This document shows positions 48,237 through 58,493 of a stretch of DNA of 64,000 nucleotides, one piece after another. The stretch spans positions 62,001-126,000 of the forward strand of contig NZ_MWLK01000006.1 in the NCBI RefSeq assembly GCF_002198715.1, in the 5' to 3' direction. The position numbers and the translations under genes were made by a program. Numbering within the stretch: the stretch's first letter is position 1; each line of letters starts with the position of its first letter. This stretch comes from Rhodomicrobium sp. R_RK_3 (lineage in GTDB: Bacteria > Pseudomonadota > Alphaproteobacteria > Rhizobiales > Rhodomicrobiaceae). The notes beneath the pieces were generated by a model. It made no database searches. It saw only the letters and a program-made list of their open reading frames with translations, and was not told the DNA's origin.

Positions 48237-49298
48237 TCAGGCGTGCACGAACGGCTCCAGCCCCGACAGCCGCATTTTCGGCTCGACTCTTGCCAGCTTG
48301 CGCGGGGCATATTTCTCCACATGCTCGCGGATATGCGCGATGTGCGCCGGCGTCGAACCGCAGCAGCCGCCGACGATGTTCAGCAACCCGTCGCGGGCCC
48401 AGTCCTCCATCTTGCAGGCCATTTCGTGGGGCGTTTCGTCGTACTCGCCCATGGCGTTGGGCAGGCCGGCATTGGGATAGGCCGAGACGTAGCAGCTCGC
48501 CACCGCCGCGATCTCGGCCACGGCCGGGCGCAGGGCTTCCGCGCCGAAGGAGCAGTTCAGCCCGACCGAGAACGGCCGCAGATGGCGCATCGAATACCAG
48601 AAAGCTTCCGGCGTCTGGCCGGAGAGGTTGCGGCCGGACAGATCCGTGATCGTGCCGGAGATCATGATCGGCAGCGTCACGCCGGTCGCCTCGAACGTTT
48701 CCAGAACGGCAAAGCCCGCCGCCTTGGCGTTCAGCGTGTCGAACACCGTCTCGATCATGACGGCATCGACCCCGCCCTCGATCAGCGCGCGGGTCTGCTC
48801 GGAATAGGCGGCGACCAGCGCGTCGAAGGTGACGTTGCGGAAGCCGGGATTGTTGACGTCGGGCGAGAGCGATGCGGTGCGGTTGGTCGGGCCGATGGCG
48901 CCGGCGACGAAGCGCGGACGGTCGGGCGTCTTGGCGGTCCAGGCGTCGGCCGCCGCGCGGGCGATCCTCGCCGCTTCCAGATTGATCTCGTAGCTCAGGC
49001 TTTCCATGCCGTAATCGGCCATGGAAATCGCCTGCGCATTAAAAGTGTTGGTCTCGATGATGTCGGCGCCGGCTTCCAGATAGGCCTCGTGGATCGAACG
49101 GATGATCTCCGGCTGGGTCAGCACCAGCAGATCGTTATTGCCCTTGATGTCGGAGGGCCAGTCGGCGAAGCGTGCGCCGCGATAATCGGCCTCGCCGAGC
49201 CGGTAGCCCTGGATCTCGGTGCCCATCGCGCCGTCGAGGATCAGGATGCGCTCGGCGGCGGCGGCCTTCAGGGCCTCGATACGGGTTTCGCGTGTCAT
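48237..49298 (-). CDS. Homocysteine S-methyltransferase domain of a split methionine synthase (MetH N-terminal part)
   Basis: Binds homocysteine and zinc for transfer of a methyl group from cobalamin. The 353-aa product starts at ATG 49298 (GGAG 6 bases before it) and has [57 protein letters not shown] and zinc ligands in [10 protein letters not shown] and [11 protein letters not shown]. It ends at [12 protein letters not shown], exactly where full-length MetH continues into the folate domain, so it is the first half of a two-gene MetH. The second gene is not next to it here. metF lies 13 bases upstream. Confidence 0.93.
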   Translation of the reverse strand: MTRETRIEALKAAAAERILILDGAMGTEIQGYRLGEADYRGARFADWPSDIKGNNDLLVLTQPEIIRSIHEAYLEAGADIIETNTFNAQAISMADYGMESLSYEINLEAARIARAAADAWTAKTPDRPRFVAGAIGPTNRTASLSPDVNNPGFRNVTFDALVAAYSEQTRALIEGGVDAVMIETVFDTLNAKAAGFAVLETFEATGVTLPIMISGTITDLSGRNLSGQTPEAFWYSMRHLRPFSVGLNCSFGAEALRPAVAEIAAVASCYVSAYPNAGLPNAMGEYDETPHEMACKMEDWARDGLLNIVGGCCGSTPAHIAHIREHVEKYAPRKLARVEPKMRLSGLEPFVHA

Positions 49299-49311
49299 GA
49301 TAGTCTCCAAA

Positions 49312-50253
49312 CTATGCGAGCGCCGGGCTGATCGAAGCGGCGATATGCGAGCCGTTCTCCCCCGCCGGCCGGATGCCGAGCAGATGGCAGATGGCGTAGA
49401 CGAGATTGGCGCGGTTCAGCGTGTAGAAGTGGAATTCGCGCACGCCCTGCTCGGCAAGGCCCAGAACCTGTTCCGCCGCGACGGTCGCGGCCATCAGATG
49501 GGTGGTCTCGGCGTCCTGGTCCAGCCCCTCAAAACGCTCGGCCATGCGGGCCGGGATGGTCGCGCCGCATTGGGCTGCGAAGCGCGCGACCTGCGCGAAA
49601 TTGTGCACCGGGATGATGCCGGGCACGATCGGCACCTCGATGCCGGCGGCGCGGACGGCGTCGAGATAGCGGTAAAAATGCTCGTTGTCGAAGAAGAACT
49701 GGGTGATGGCCCGGTTGGCGCCGGCATCGACCTTGGCCTTCAGCATGGCAATGTCGGCGGCGATGCTCGGCGAATCCGGATGCTTTTCCGGATAGGCGGC
49801 GACGGAGATTTCGAAGCCGCCGATGGCCTCGATGCCCGCGACCAGCGCCGCCGCATTGGCATAGCCGCCGGGATGCGGCGCATAGGGCTCGCCCGCGCCG
49901 CTGGCCGCATCGCCCCTCAGCGCGACGATGTGGCGGATGCCGGCGGCCGAATAGGACCGCACCACCTCGTCCACCTCCGCGCGCGTCGCCCCGACGCAGG
50001 TCAGATGGGCGGCCGGGCGCAGATCGGTCTCCCGCGCGAGGCGGGCGACGGTCGCATGGGTGCGCTCGCGGGTCGAGCCGCCCGCGCCATAGGTGACCGA
50101 GACGAATTCCGGGTTTAGCGGCTCGAGGCGGCGCACGGCCTCCCAGAGGCTGGCCTCCATCTTGGGCGTCTTCGGCGGAAAGAATTCGAAGGACACCCGC
50201 ATCGGCGCCGCTTTCCTGCCCGCGCCTTCAGCCTTTTCATCATCGCCGTTCAT
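49312..50253 (-). CDS. metF: Methylenetetrahydrofolate reductase
   Basis: Reduces 5,10-methylene-THF to 5-methyl-THF for methionine synthesis. The 313-aa product is a flavoprotein TIM barrel with [57 protein letters not shown] and [23 protein letters not shown] 50253; the extra N-terminal stretch ([14 protein letters not shown]) before the conserved start is typical of alphaproteobacterial MetF. It lies between the ArsR–methyltransferase gene and metH, an arrangement known in several alphaproteobacteria. Confidence 0.96.
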   Translation of the reverse strand: MNGDDEKAEGAGRKAAPMRVSFEFFPPKTPKMEASLWEAVRRLEPLNPEFVSVTYGAGGSTRERTHATVARLARETDLRPAAHLTCVGATRAEVDEVVRSYSAAGIRHIVALRGDAASGAGEPYAPHPGGYANAAALVAGIEAIGGFEISVAAYPEKHPDSPSIAADIAMLKAKVDAGANRAITQFFFDNEHFYRYLDAVRAAGIEVPIVPGIIPVHNFAQVARFAAQCGATIPARMAERFEGLDQDAETTHLMAATVAAEQVLGLAEQGVREFHFYTLNRANLVYAICHLLGIRPAGENGSHIAASISPALA

Positions 50254-50258
50254 AGGCT

Positions 50259-51269
50259 CTAGCCTTCCAAAACCGTTTCCGCCGCTTCGCGCTTTTTCCT
50301 CGACCGCTCCGGCGGCTTGACCGCCATCCAGAGCGACACCGTCAGCTTGCCCTCCGCCTTCTTGGCGGGCCGGATCGCCTCGTAATGGCCCGATGTCAGC
50401 CCCTCGCGCTTCAGCCAGTCCTCGACCAGTTCGCGCTCGAAGCCGAGGCGGCGATGGGCGTAATCTTCGCGCATGGACTCAAGGTCATGCGGCGCGAAAT
50501 CGACGATCAGCAGCCGCCCGCCCGGCTTCAGCAGCCGCGCCGCCTCCGCCACGGCCTTGGCCGGCTCCTCCAGGAAATGCAGCACCTGATGGATGACCAC
50601 CGCCTCCGCCGCGCCAGTTTCGAGCGGAAGGTTGAAGATATCGCCAAGCCGGAGCTGGGCATTGCGGACGCCGCCCGCCGCGAGGCGCGCCCGCGCATGG
50701 GCGAGCATCTCCCGGTTGACGTCGAAGCCGGCGAGGCGGGCCGCGCGTGCGGCGAACAGCTCCAGAATGCGGCCCGTGCCGGTGCCGAGGTCGATCAGCA
50801 GCTCGAAAGGCCCCTGGCCCATCGCTGTGAGCATGGCGGCCTCGACGGCGGCTTCAGGCGCATGGTGCGAGCGGATCTCGTCCCAGGCGGCGGCGTGGGC
50901 CTCGAAATAGGCCTGGGCGGCGGCGCTCTTTTCCTGGCGCAGGCCATCGGCGCGGGCAAGGTCGCGGCCGATCAGGGCATCCTTGGGGTCGATGGCAGCG
51001 AGAAGCTGGGTCAGGATGGCGGCACCGGGGCCGTGCTCGGCGAGGCGGTAAAAGACCGAGCTACCCTCCTGGAAGCGCTCGATCAGCCGGGCCTCGGCCA
51101 GCAGCTTGAGGTGTCGGCTGAGGCGCGGCTGGCTCTGCCCGAGAATCTGGGTCAAATCCTTGACGTTGAACTCGCCATGGGCGAGGAGCATCAACAGGCG
51201 CAGCCGCGTGGTCTCCCCCGCCGACCGCAGGATCTCGACCAGTTCCGCCGCGGGGATCGCCCCTTGCAT
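50259..51269 (-). CDS. ArsR-family regulator fused to a SAM-dependent methyltransferase (SahR-like)
   Basis: A 336-aa two-domain protein. Residues about 1–100 are an ArsR winged helix (RSAGETTRLRLLMLLAHGEF, GQSQPRLSRHLKLLAEARLI). Residues about 130–310 are a class I methyltransferase with SAM motif LLIDLGTGTGRILELFA and LKPGGRLLIVDFAPHD. Such fusions sit beside metF/metH in alphaproteobacteria and belong with the SahR-type regulators that sense S-adenosylhomocysteine. Control of the metF–metH operon by the SAM/SAH state is the natural reading. A 20-bp near-perfect palindrome lies 16 bases upstream of the start. Whether the methyltransferase fold is active or only a sensor is unknown. Confidence 0.9.
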   Translation of the reverse strand: MQGAIPAAELVEILRSAGETTRLRLLMLLAHGEFNVKDLTQILGQSQPRLSRHLKLLAEARLIERFQEGSSVFYRLAEHGPGAAILTQLLAAIDPKDALIGRDLARADGLRQEKSAAAQAYFEAHAAAWDEIRSHHAPEAAVEAAMLTAMGQGPFELLIDLGTGTGRILELFAARAARLAGFDVNREMLAHARARLAAGGVRNAQLRLGDIFNLPLETGAAEAVVIHQVLHFLEEPAKAVAEAARLLKPGGRLLIVDFAPHDLESMREDYAHRRLGFERELVEDWLKREGLTSGHYEAIRPAKKAEGKLTVSLWMAVKPPERSRKKREAAETVLEG

Positions 51270-51284
51270 TACGAATTCGTCCTC

Positions 51285-51304
51285 ATATAAACATATCTTT
51301 ATAT
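51285..51304 (-). promoter_or_regulatory. Candidate operator of the ArsR–metF–metH operon
   Basis: A 20-base near-perfect palindrome, ATATAAAGAT on the minus strand followed by ATGTTTATAT, with a single mismatched pair. It overlaps a -10-like TATAAA; a -35-like TTGACT lies upstream on the minus strand with a long (about 19-base) spacer. AT-rich palindromes of this form suit ArsR dimers. Seen directly: the symmetry. Inferred: autorepression of this operon. Confidence 0.65.
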
Positions 51305-51348
51305 CCTTCTATCGGCGGCAAAAGTCAAGGCCCCAGACCGGCACGCCG

Positions 51349-51388
51349 TTAAGCCGGCATTAACCCCGTCCGCTTAATTTCGACTTAA
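51349..51388 (+). promoter_or_regulatory. Two CtrA-type boxes upstream of ccrM
   Basis: Box 1 is TTAA-GCCGGCA-TTAA followed by C (51349–51363), the full TTAA-N7-TTAAC consensus. Box 2 is TTAA-TTTCGAC-TTAA (51374–51388). They are 25 bases apart, centre to centre. In Caulobacter CtrA activates ccrM late in the cell cycle from such sites. The pair lies 115–155 bases before the ccrM ATG. No GANTC site is seen in this intergenic region. Confidence 0.75.
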
Positions 51389-51491
51389 GACAGCTTTGAG
51401 TTGTGCCGATCCGGCACTCGTGGCACCGTCGTCCCCGCGCCCTGGAGCCCGATTTCCGGTTTCCGGCCGCCTCGTCGAGGTTGCGTTTTAG

Positions 51492-52905
<1,414 letters not shown>

Positions 52906-53181
52906 TCCAAGTCCTCCATTCTTCTTAAACGCTCGTTATTGATTTTGCTTACGCGAATAAAAAGTCGGGTTGCAGAAGCCTCGCGGCACCCGCCTAGATG
53001 TACCACTAACATTAGGAAAGGGATAAAGGCCATCCCGCAATACGAGATGTCCCACCAAAATCATCATAGCATCGCGAGATCGCCAAATTTGTGGCAATTT
53101 TGCAAATCTAGGTGCGAACACGTATTGAGCTCCCCTTTACACCTATGGCTTGTGGAGAGTACGTAGCGTCACTCTGCAAGC
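52906..53181. other. AT-richer intergenic stretch before rnpB
   Basis: About 275 bases with no supported gene or tRNA. Composition is noticeably AT-richer than its surroundings (e.g. around 52930–52960 and 53080–53110). The promoters of the zinc-ribbon gene (minus strand) lie at its left end. Confidence 0.4.
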
Positions 53182-53210
53182 TTGACTTGGACAGACGTTT
53201 TCCCCTTATC
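53182..53210 (+). promoter_or_regulatory. Promoter of RNase P RNA
   Basis: TTGACT (53182–53187), a 17-base spacer and CTTATC (53205–53210), the -10 form common in alphaproteobacteria. Predicted transcription start near 53217 coincides with the first base pair of the RNA's P1 helix at 53218. Confidence 0.75.
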
Positions 53211-53212
53211 AG

Positions 53213-53603
<391 letters not shown>

Positions 53604-53613
53604 TTCCCTCCCC

Positions 53614-54477
53614 TCAGATCGCGGGCTTGATCTCGATGGTGATCTCGTCGGCATAGAGCCCGGCGCGTTTGTTGGCGATGTCGCCGATGGTGAAGACGAT
53701 GTCGAGCTCGTGGCCCGCGAGGCCGGTGCCGTTGAAGGGGCCGAGGCTGGCGGGGAAGGCAACCGCCGCGCCGTTCAGCGTCATCGCATAGGGCACGCGC
53801 CAGCTTTGCAGCGGCGGCGCCATCGCCATCGCGCCGCCATTCTGCGACGTGGCAGCCAGCGCGAAAGGCTGGTTGCTGCGCGTCGCGATGCGGACATGCC
53901 TCGTCGCGCCCTCGGCCAGCACGCCGAAATCGATGGTGGTGCGGGTGCCCGCTCCGGCGATGTTGATGCTGAGATAGCGCTGCACCAGGCAGCTCAGCCG
54001 CAAGGGCCGGGTGTCGAGGATCTGGGGGGCGCCGGACGCCCCCCGCAGGCGCAGCTCGAACATCTGCTGATAGTCGCCCGGCGGCGTCACCTGTCCCGCC
54101 GGGACCGATACGCTGTAGACGAAATCGAAGCTCTCATCCGGCGCCAGCGGACGGCTGGTCAGGCCCGCGGCGCTGGCGGATGATGGCGCGGCAGCGGCCA
54201 GCACTTCCCCCGAGACGCCTTTGATCGTGAAGTCCAATCCGCCGAGCCCCTGCCCGGCATGGTCGAGCCGCGCGAAATCGAGCTGGAATATGCAGGCCTC
54301 GCCGCCATTGTTGCGGACCGTCACCCGTTGCTCGGCGGCGGCCCCGGCCACCTCGAACGGCTGATAGGTCAGCCTCGGCTCGGGGGCGGCGGTGATCTGC
54401 CCGGCGCACGCCCAGGCCGGGCCCTGGCCGAGCGCAAGGGCGGCGGCGGCAAGCAGCGCGGCACGCATCGCCCGCAT
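53614..54477 (-). CDS. Spore-coat-U-domain protein, probable tip adhesin of the Csu-type fimbria
   Basis: A 287-aa secreted protein: signal peptide LLAAAALALGQGPAWA, then an N-terminal beta domain (QRVTVRNNGGEACIFQLDFA) and a C-terminal SCPU domain (STRTTIDFGVLAEGATRHVR-like region: TTIDFGVLAEG, ADEITIEIKPAI). It is the last gene after the usher, the place of the two-domain tip adhesin CsuE. The usher stop overlaps its start as TGATG, giving translational coupling. GGAGGGGAAG precedes the ATG at 54477. A longer frame through the usher end is not used. Confidence 0.83.
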   Translation of the reverse strand: MRAMRAALLAAAALALGQGPAWACAGQITAAPEPRLTYQPFEVAGAAAEQRVTVRNNGGEACIFQLDFARLDHAGQGLGGLDFTIKGVSGEVLAAAAPSSASAAGLTSRPLAPDESFDFVYSVSVPAGQVTPPGDYQQMFELRLRGASGAPQILDTRPLRLSCLVQRYLSINIAGAGTRTTIDFGVLAEGATRHVRIATRSNQPFALAATSQNGGAMAMAPPLQSWRVPYAMTLNGAAVAFPASLGPFNGTGLAGHELDIVFTIGDIANKRAGLYADEITIEIKPAI

Positions 54478-57014
54478 CACTTCCCCTCCCGCAGTGGCCG
54501 CAACGGCTCGGCCCGGTAGAAGCCCACCGTATCGGGCGGGACCGTCAACTGGAACAGCGTCCTCGGCTCGCTCGCCATCTCGATCAGCCAAATGCCCGGC
54601 GCGAGCCCTTGCGCGCTGAACCGGCCCTCCCGGTTGGTGAACAGCTCGACGCGGCGTGCCGGGTCCTTCTCCTCGATGGCGACGCCGGTGAGCAGCGCGA
54701 CCGGCTCGCCATCCGCGCCGATCAGCGTGCCGAGCGCGGTGACGGTGTAGCTCGAGCCGACGGTCAGCTTGTAGCCGGAGCCGTTTTTCGGCATCAGGTC
54801 GAACAGCCCGTCGCCCAGATCGTAGCCCGATGGGAGGTCGGCGACGTCGTAATCGACGCGGGTCAGACGGTAGGGCGCGACGCTCGGCACCAGTGCCGGG
54901 CCGAGCCAATCCGTATGCGCGACAACGCCCGAGCCGTCGCCGCCGATGGTAATTTCGTTGGCGGCCAGATTGTCGGCCGGCGAGACGATGGCGAAGCCGC
55001 CCGAGACCGGCCGCCCGACCGCCATCCTGCCATCGGCGAAGGCGATGCCGGTCTCGACGCGGAGTGAGGTCCGCTGGTCGATCCGCGCGGCGTCCAGCCC
55101 GGCGAAGCGGCTGTCCTGGCTGAGCGAAACCGTGCCGCGATTGCCGGTATAGCGGAGTGACGCATTCACCGAATTCTCCTCGCTTCCCTCATAGGAGGCC
55201 GTGTGCTCGGGCATCTGGTGCGTGACATCGACGGTCGTCTCCCAACTGCCGACGCCCTGGCCGACCTGCCGGTCATAGACGAGGCTGCTGCGCCGGCCGG
55301 GCGCATCGAAGCTGGCGGACAGGCTGGAATTTTCATCCGGGCGGTATTGCAGCCTCAGACTCAGGCTCAGATCGGCGTCCAGCGCGCGGTAATAATAGCC
55401 CCCGCTCAACCCCAGGCTGAGTTTGCGGCCGAGCGGCCGGGAGAGGCTGAGATCGGCATGATAGCTGTCGTCACAGGGCTCGAAGCCGAAACCGAAGCCG
55501 CCGGACAGCGCCGCCGAAACCTCGAAAGGCAGCGTCGTGGCGTAGCTCGCCGACAGCGCCAGCCATTCGGAGCGGATGGCGTCATCGTCCAGGCGAAAGG
55601 CCGGGTGCGGTGCGCCGAAATCGGCCGTGCGCGCCTTCGCCGACAGGCGGAGGCTGTGCATGCGGCCGCCGCCGTCGGCGATATCGGCCAATGCGTAATC
55701 GCCGTCGAAGGCCGCGCCCCAGCGGTCCTCGTCGACGCTCGCCGCGCCCTCCAGCGCCACGAAGCCGAGCCGGCCGCCAAACATCACGCCCAAACCGCTC
55801 ATCAGCCGCGCGCCGTCGCCTTGCAGATGCGCCTCGCCGGTGACGCTCTCCGAAAGGCCGCGCCGGTAAAAGCCCGTGACAAACAGCGCATCGGTCTGAT
55901 AGTCGGGCTCGCCGCCGGTGAAGCCGGCCGGGACGCCCGCCGCGAAGGACCATTCAGAAAGGCCCGGCGGCAGCAGCGCCGCGTCGGAAAAGCTGGTGAA
56001 TTCGAGCCGCTGGCGAGAGCCAAGATCGTCCTCGATGAGCAGCACCATGTCGTTGGCGCCCTGGGCGACGGGCAGGTCGCTCAGATTGTAGTCGCCGGCA
56101 TCGAGCCGGAGTTTGCGCACCGTCAGGCCGTTGACGACGATATCGACGCTGGACGGGCGCTCCAGCCGGAAGGAGCGGCGGCCGGTCGAGCGCATATTCC
56201 GGCCGGGCTGCAATTTGCTGTAGGAGCGCTCGAGCGACAGGCCGAGCAGATCGGGGGCGTATTGCAGGCCGGTGCCGATCGGGTAGACGTCGCCCAGGCT
56301 GGCGCGCACCGCATCCTCCTCGAAATCCCGCACGAGACGGGTGCCGCGGCGCCGGAACCCGTCGCCGCGCTCGCCGAACCAGGAGAAATCGTCCGGCTCG
56401 TAGGTGCCCTCGGCTTCCAGCACCAGGCTTTGCCAGCGGATCGCGCCCTCCAGGTCGAAGGCCGGCGCGCGAAGTCCTGCCCAGCCGGACGGGCTGTCGC
56501 CGATATAGTCGACAGCCGAGCGCAGATTGAGGAACGCGGACAGGTCCGCCGCCTCGGCGGCATTGGGGCTTTCGGTGATCGCGCTGTCGGCCTGGACGCG
56601 AATATCGCCCTCCGCTTTCTGATCGAGCGAGGGATAGACGATGATCGCGACCGCCGCCGGGTCGAAGCGGAAATCGAAGCCGGCATCGCGCAGGCGGGCG
56701 AGATTGCAATGGTCGCCCGCGCAGGTGGCGCTCGCGGCGGCGAGAGCCTCATAGACCTTGGCGCGCAGCAGCGGCTTGACGGCGGCCAGCAGCGCCGCCT
56801 TCGGCACCTCGACCTCCTGGCTGGGCAGAATGCGGATGGCGAGATCGCCGAGGGAATATGGGCCGAAATTGAGCGGTGCGATCATCTCCAGCACCCGGCC
56901 GGTCGGATTGAGCACCGCGGCGTCGTCACCAGCATGGGCGTGCATGCCTCCGGCGAGGCAGAGGCCGGCGAGCAGCGCCGCGCGCCGCAGGCATATCCCA
57001 TAGGCGAGGACCAT
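54477..57014 (-). CDS. Fimbrial outer-membrane usher (Csu/archaic type)
   Basis: An 845-aa usher that secretes and orders chaperone-bound pilins. A signal peptide (LLAGLCLAGGMHAHA) is followed by an N-terminal periplasmic domain, a large barrel with the plug, and C-terminal periplasmic domains. Recognised pieces are GLSLERSYSKLQPGRNMRST, IDIVVNG-type plug-edge segment RPSSVDIVVNGLTVRKLRLD, GDYNLSDLPVAQGANDMVLL, YRLTRVDYDVADLPSGYDLG and the plug-out end FSAQGLAPGIWLIEMASEP. It lies between the chaperone (43-base gap) and the tip adhesin (1-base overlap). Confidence 0.92.
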   Translation of the reverse strand: MVLAYGICLRRAALLAGLCLAGGMHAHAGDDAAVLNPTGRVLEMIAPLNFGPYSLGDLAIRILPSQEVEVPKAALLAAVKPLLRAKVYEALAAASATCAGDHCNLARLRDAGFDFRFDPAAVAIIVYPSLDQKAEGDIRVQADSAITESPNAAEAADLSAFLNLRSAVDYIGDSPSGWAGLRAPAFDLEGAIRWQSLVLEAEGTYEPDDFSWFGERGDGFRRRGTRLVRDFEEDAVRASLGDVYPIGTGLQYAPDLLGLSLERSYSKLQPGRNMRSTGRRSFRLERPSSVDIVVNGLTVRKLRLDAGDYNLSDLPVAQGANDMVLLIEDDLGSRQRLEFTSFSDAALLPPGLSEWSFAAGVPAGFTGGEPDYQTDALFVTGFYRRGLSESVTGEAHLQGDGARLMSGLGVMFGGRLGFVALEGAASVDEDRWGAAFDGDYALADIADGGGRMHSLRLSAKARTADFGAPHPAFRLDDDAIRSEWLALSASYATTLPFEVSAALSGGFGFGFEPCDDSYHADLSLSRPLGRKLSLGLSGGYYYRALDADLSLSLRLQYRPDENSSLSASFDAPGRRSSLVYDRQVGQGVGSWETTVDVTHQMPEHTASYEGSEENSVNASLRYTGNRGTVSLSQDSRFAGLDAARIDQRTSLRVETGIAFADGRMAVGRPVSGGFAIVSPADNLAANEITIGGDGSGVVAHTDWLGPALVPSVAPYRLTRVDYDVADLPSGYDLGDGLFDLMPKNGSGYKLTVGSSYTVTALGTLIGADGEPVALLTGVAIEEKDPARRVELFTNREGRFSAQGLAPGIWLIEMASEPRTLFQLTVPPDTVGFYRAEPLRPLREGK

Positions 57015-57057
57015 CCCGAAACGACCTCTTGAGCGGATGCGGGCGGGAAGGCGACGG

Positions 57058-57795
57058 TCAGCGGCCCTCGGGCTGCAGCTTCACGCTCGCCTGGATCGCC
57101 GAGACCGCGCCCGGCACCTCGATGGGCAAAAGGAAACGCCGCTCCTTGCCCGGCTGCACGATGCCCAAGCCGATTTTCTGCGCGATCTCGCCGGCGCTGA
57201 GCTGCGCCGACCAGCCATTGCCGGTGAGGCTGAGCGTGGCGTTACGCAGATAGGCATGCTTGTTGCCCGGGTTCTTGAGCGTCACCGAGGCGACGCGCTT
57301 GCCGTCCTTGCCGGTCACCGGCGCGGCCTGGGTGATGACGAGATCCGATGTCCCTTGCGGCGGCGAGACATTCACCGTGACGCCAAAGCTCATCACGATC
57401 TGGATGCCGCTTTCCCCCTTGGAGGGTTTGACTGGGACTTGCAAGACGCTGAGTTTGTAGCTTTCGCTCTTGGAGATTGCCGGATCGCCTATCCACTGCA
57501 CGCGGAATACTTGCGATGCTCCGGGAGGGATCATCGCCTGCACGGGATAGACCATCACCCCGTCCGCCACCTTCACCAGCTTCTGTTCCCCGTCGAGGCC
57601 CAAATCGAACTTCGACACTTGGATTTCGATGGGGAGTGGCGCGGGACCGTCATTCACGACCTTGAAGGATTGCTGGGTGGTCCGCCCGCTGGATGAAATC
57701 TCAAGCAGCATGGGTTCTATGGACATGGCGTGTGCCGGCGCCGGTCCGTAAAAGACGGTCAATGCCAAAAACGCAATCGAGACTAATCTTGACAT
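57058..57795 (-). CDS. Fimbrial periplasmic chaperone
   Basis: A 245-aa PapD-like chaperone with two immunoglobulin-like domains that donates a strand to fimbrial subunits. Signal peptide FLALTVFYGPAPAHA; N-terminal domain MLLEISSSGRTTQQSFKVVN, then PIEIQVSKFDLG and the conserved edge GASQVFRVQWIGDP; C-terminal domain VTLKNPGNKHAYLRN. The ATG 57795 has GGGAG 8 bases before it. Standard position between subunits and usher. Confidence 0.9.
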   Translation of the reverse strand: MSRLVSIAFLALTVFYGPAPAHAMSIEPMLLEISSSGRTTQQSFKVVNDGPAPLPIEIQVSKFDLGLDGEQKLVKVADGVMVYPVQAMIPPGASQVFRVQWIGDPAISKSESYKLSVLQVPVKPSKGESGIQIVMSFGVTVNVSPPQGTSDLVITQAAPVTGKDGKRVASVTLKNPGNKHAYLRNATLSLTGNGWSAQLSAGEIAQKIGLGIVQPGKERRFLLPIEVPGAVSAIQASVKLQPEGR

Positions 57796-57852
57796 GCTGA
57801 ACGCTCCCGAGCGCTCCCAATATGTTTAATACCGGGAGCGCGGGTTCAATTA

Positions 57853-58401
57853 TTAGATCGGATCAATGTCGAGTTTTAACGTCCCCAAATAACTTCCAGG
57901 CAACAATGTTTTTCCGGAAGGCGTTGCTGCAATCGTTATTTTGAGAGTTATTGCATCCGATGCAATGCCGGAGTTTGCTGAACTGCTAGCAGTATTATTA
58001 GCGGTATTTACCGCCACAATCTGCTGGTTGGCGCTAGTTTTTACTTCTGCAGTATAATCTATTCTATTGATATTGTTTCCGCTCGGCATCGCAATGCTAT
58101 TCACAATCGCGGTGCCGAGGGGATCCAGAGTCGCCTTGATATTTCCTCCGGTACAAACAACCGAGGGGAACGTAATTGTCCCTATTGTCGACTGCGCGAT
58201 CCCGTTTACCACGGTAGCAGCAAAATTCGAGCTGGCGAGGGTTGGATTTGTAAAGCCGGAGCCAGAAATCGTGGGCGTGCCGGTAACACTGCAACTTGCC
58301 GCTACCAATGCAGAAAGTGACACCGAATGTTGGACCGCGCCGACCTGGGTCGTTCCGGCCAACGTGGCAATCGCTGCCGCAAGAATAAGCGAACGTTTCA
58401 T
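57853..58401 (-). CDS. Csu-type fimbrial subunit (spore-coat-U domain), probable major pilin
   Basis: A 182-aa secreted subunit: signal peptide MKRSLILAAAIATLAGTTQV, then SVSLSALVAASCSVTGTPTI with one cysteine of the disulfide and FPSVVCTGGNIKATLD with the other. It ends in the donor-strand-complemented pattern GSYLGTLKLDIDPI. By sequence it resembles CsuA/B-like major pilins. The gene is AT-rich (I estimate near half GC) amid a GC-rich operon, which suggests surface-antigen exchange or selection on low-GC codons. The next gene is the chaperone, 57 bases away. Confidence 0.85.
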   Translation of the reverse strand: MKRSLILAAAIATLAGTTQVGAVQHSVSLSALVAASCSVTGTPTISGSGFTNPTLASSNFAATVVNGIAQSTIGTITFPSVVCTGGNIKATLDPLGTAIVNSIAMPSGNNINRIDYTAEVKTSANQQIVAVNTANNTASSSANSGIASDAITLKITIAATPSGKTLLPGSYLGTLKLDIDPI

Positions 58402-58493
58402 GGTATTGCCCCTATGTTATTAATTTGCTGATTGATTACACAAAAGATTGTCTTGAAGCGGCTGTGTTCTCCTCTCGTTGCTTGCCGTTGGCG

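Noticed and set aside
55203-57032. 609-codon plus-strand frame opposite the usher
   Set aside because: Shadow of the usher; no recognisable motif, no ribosome-binding site.
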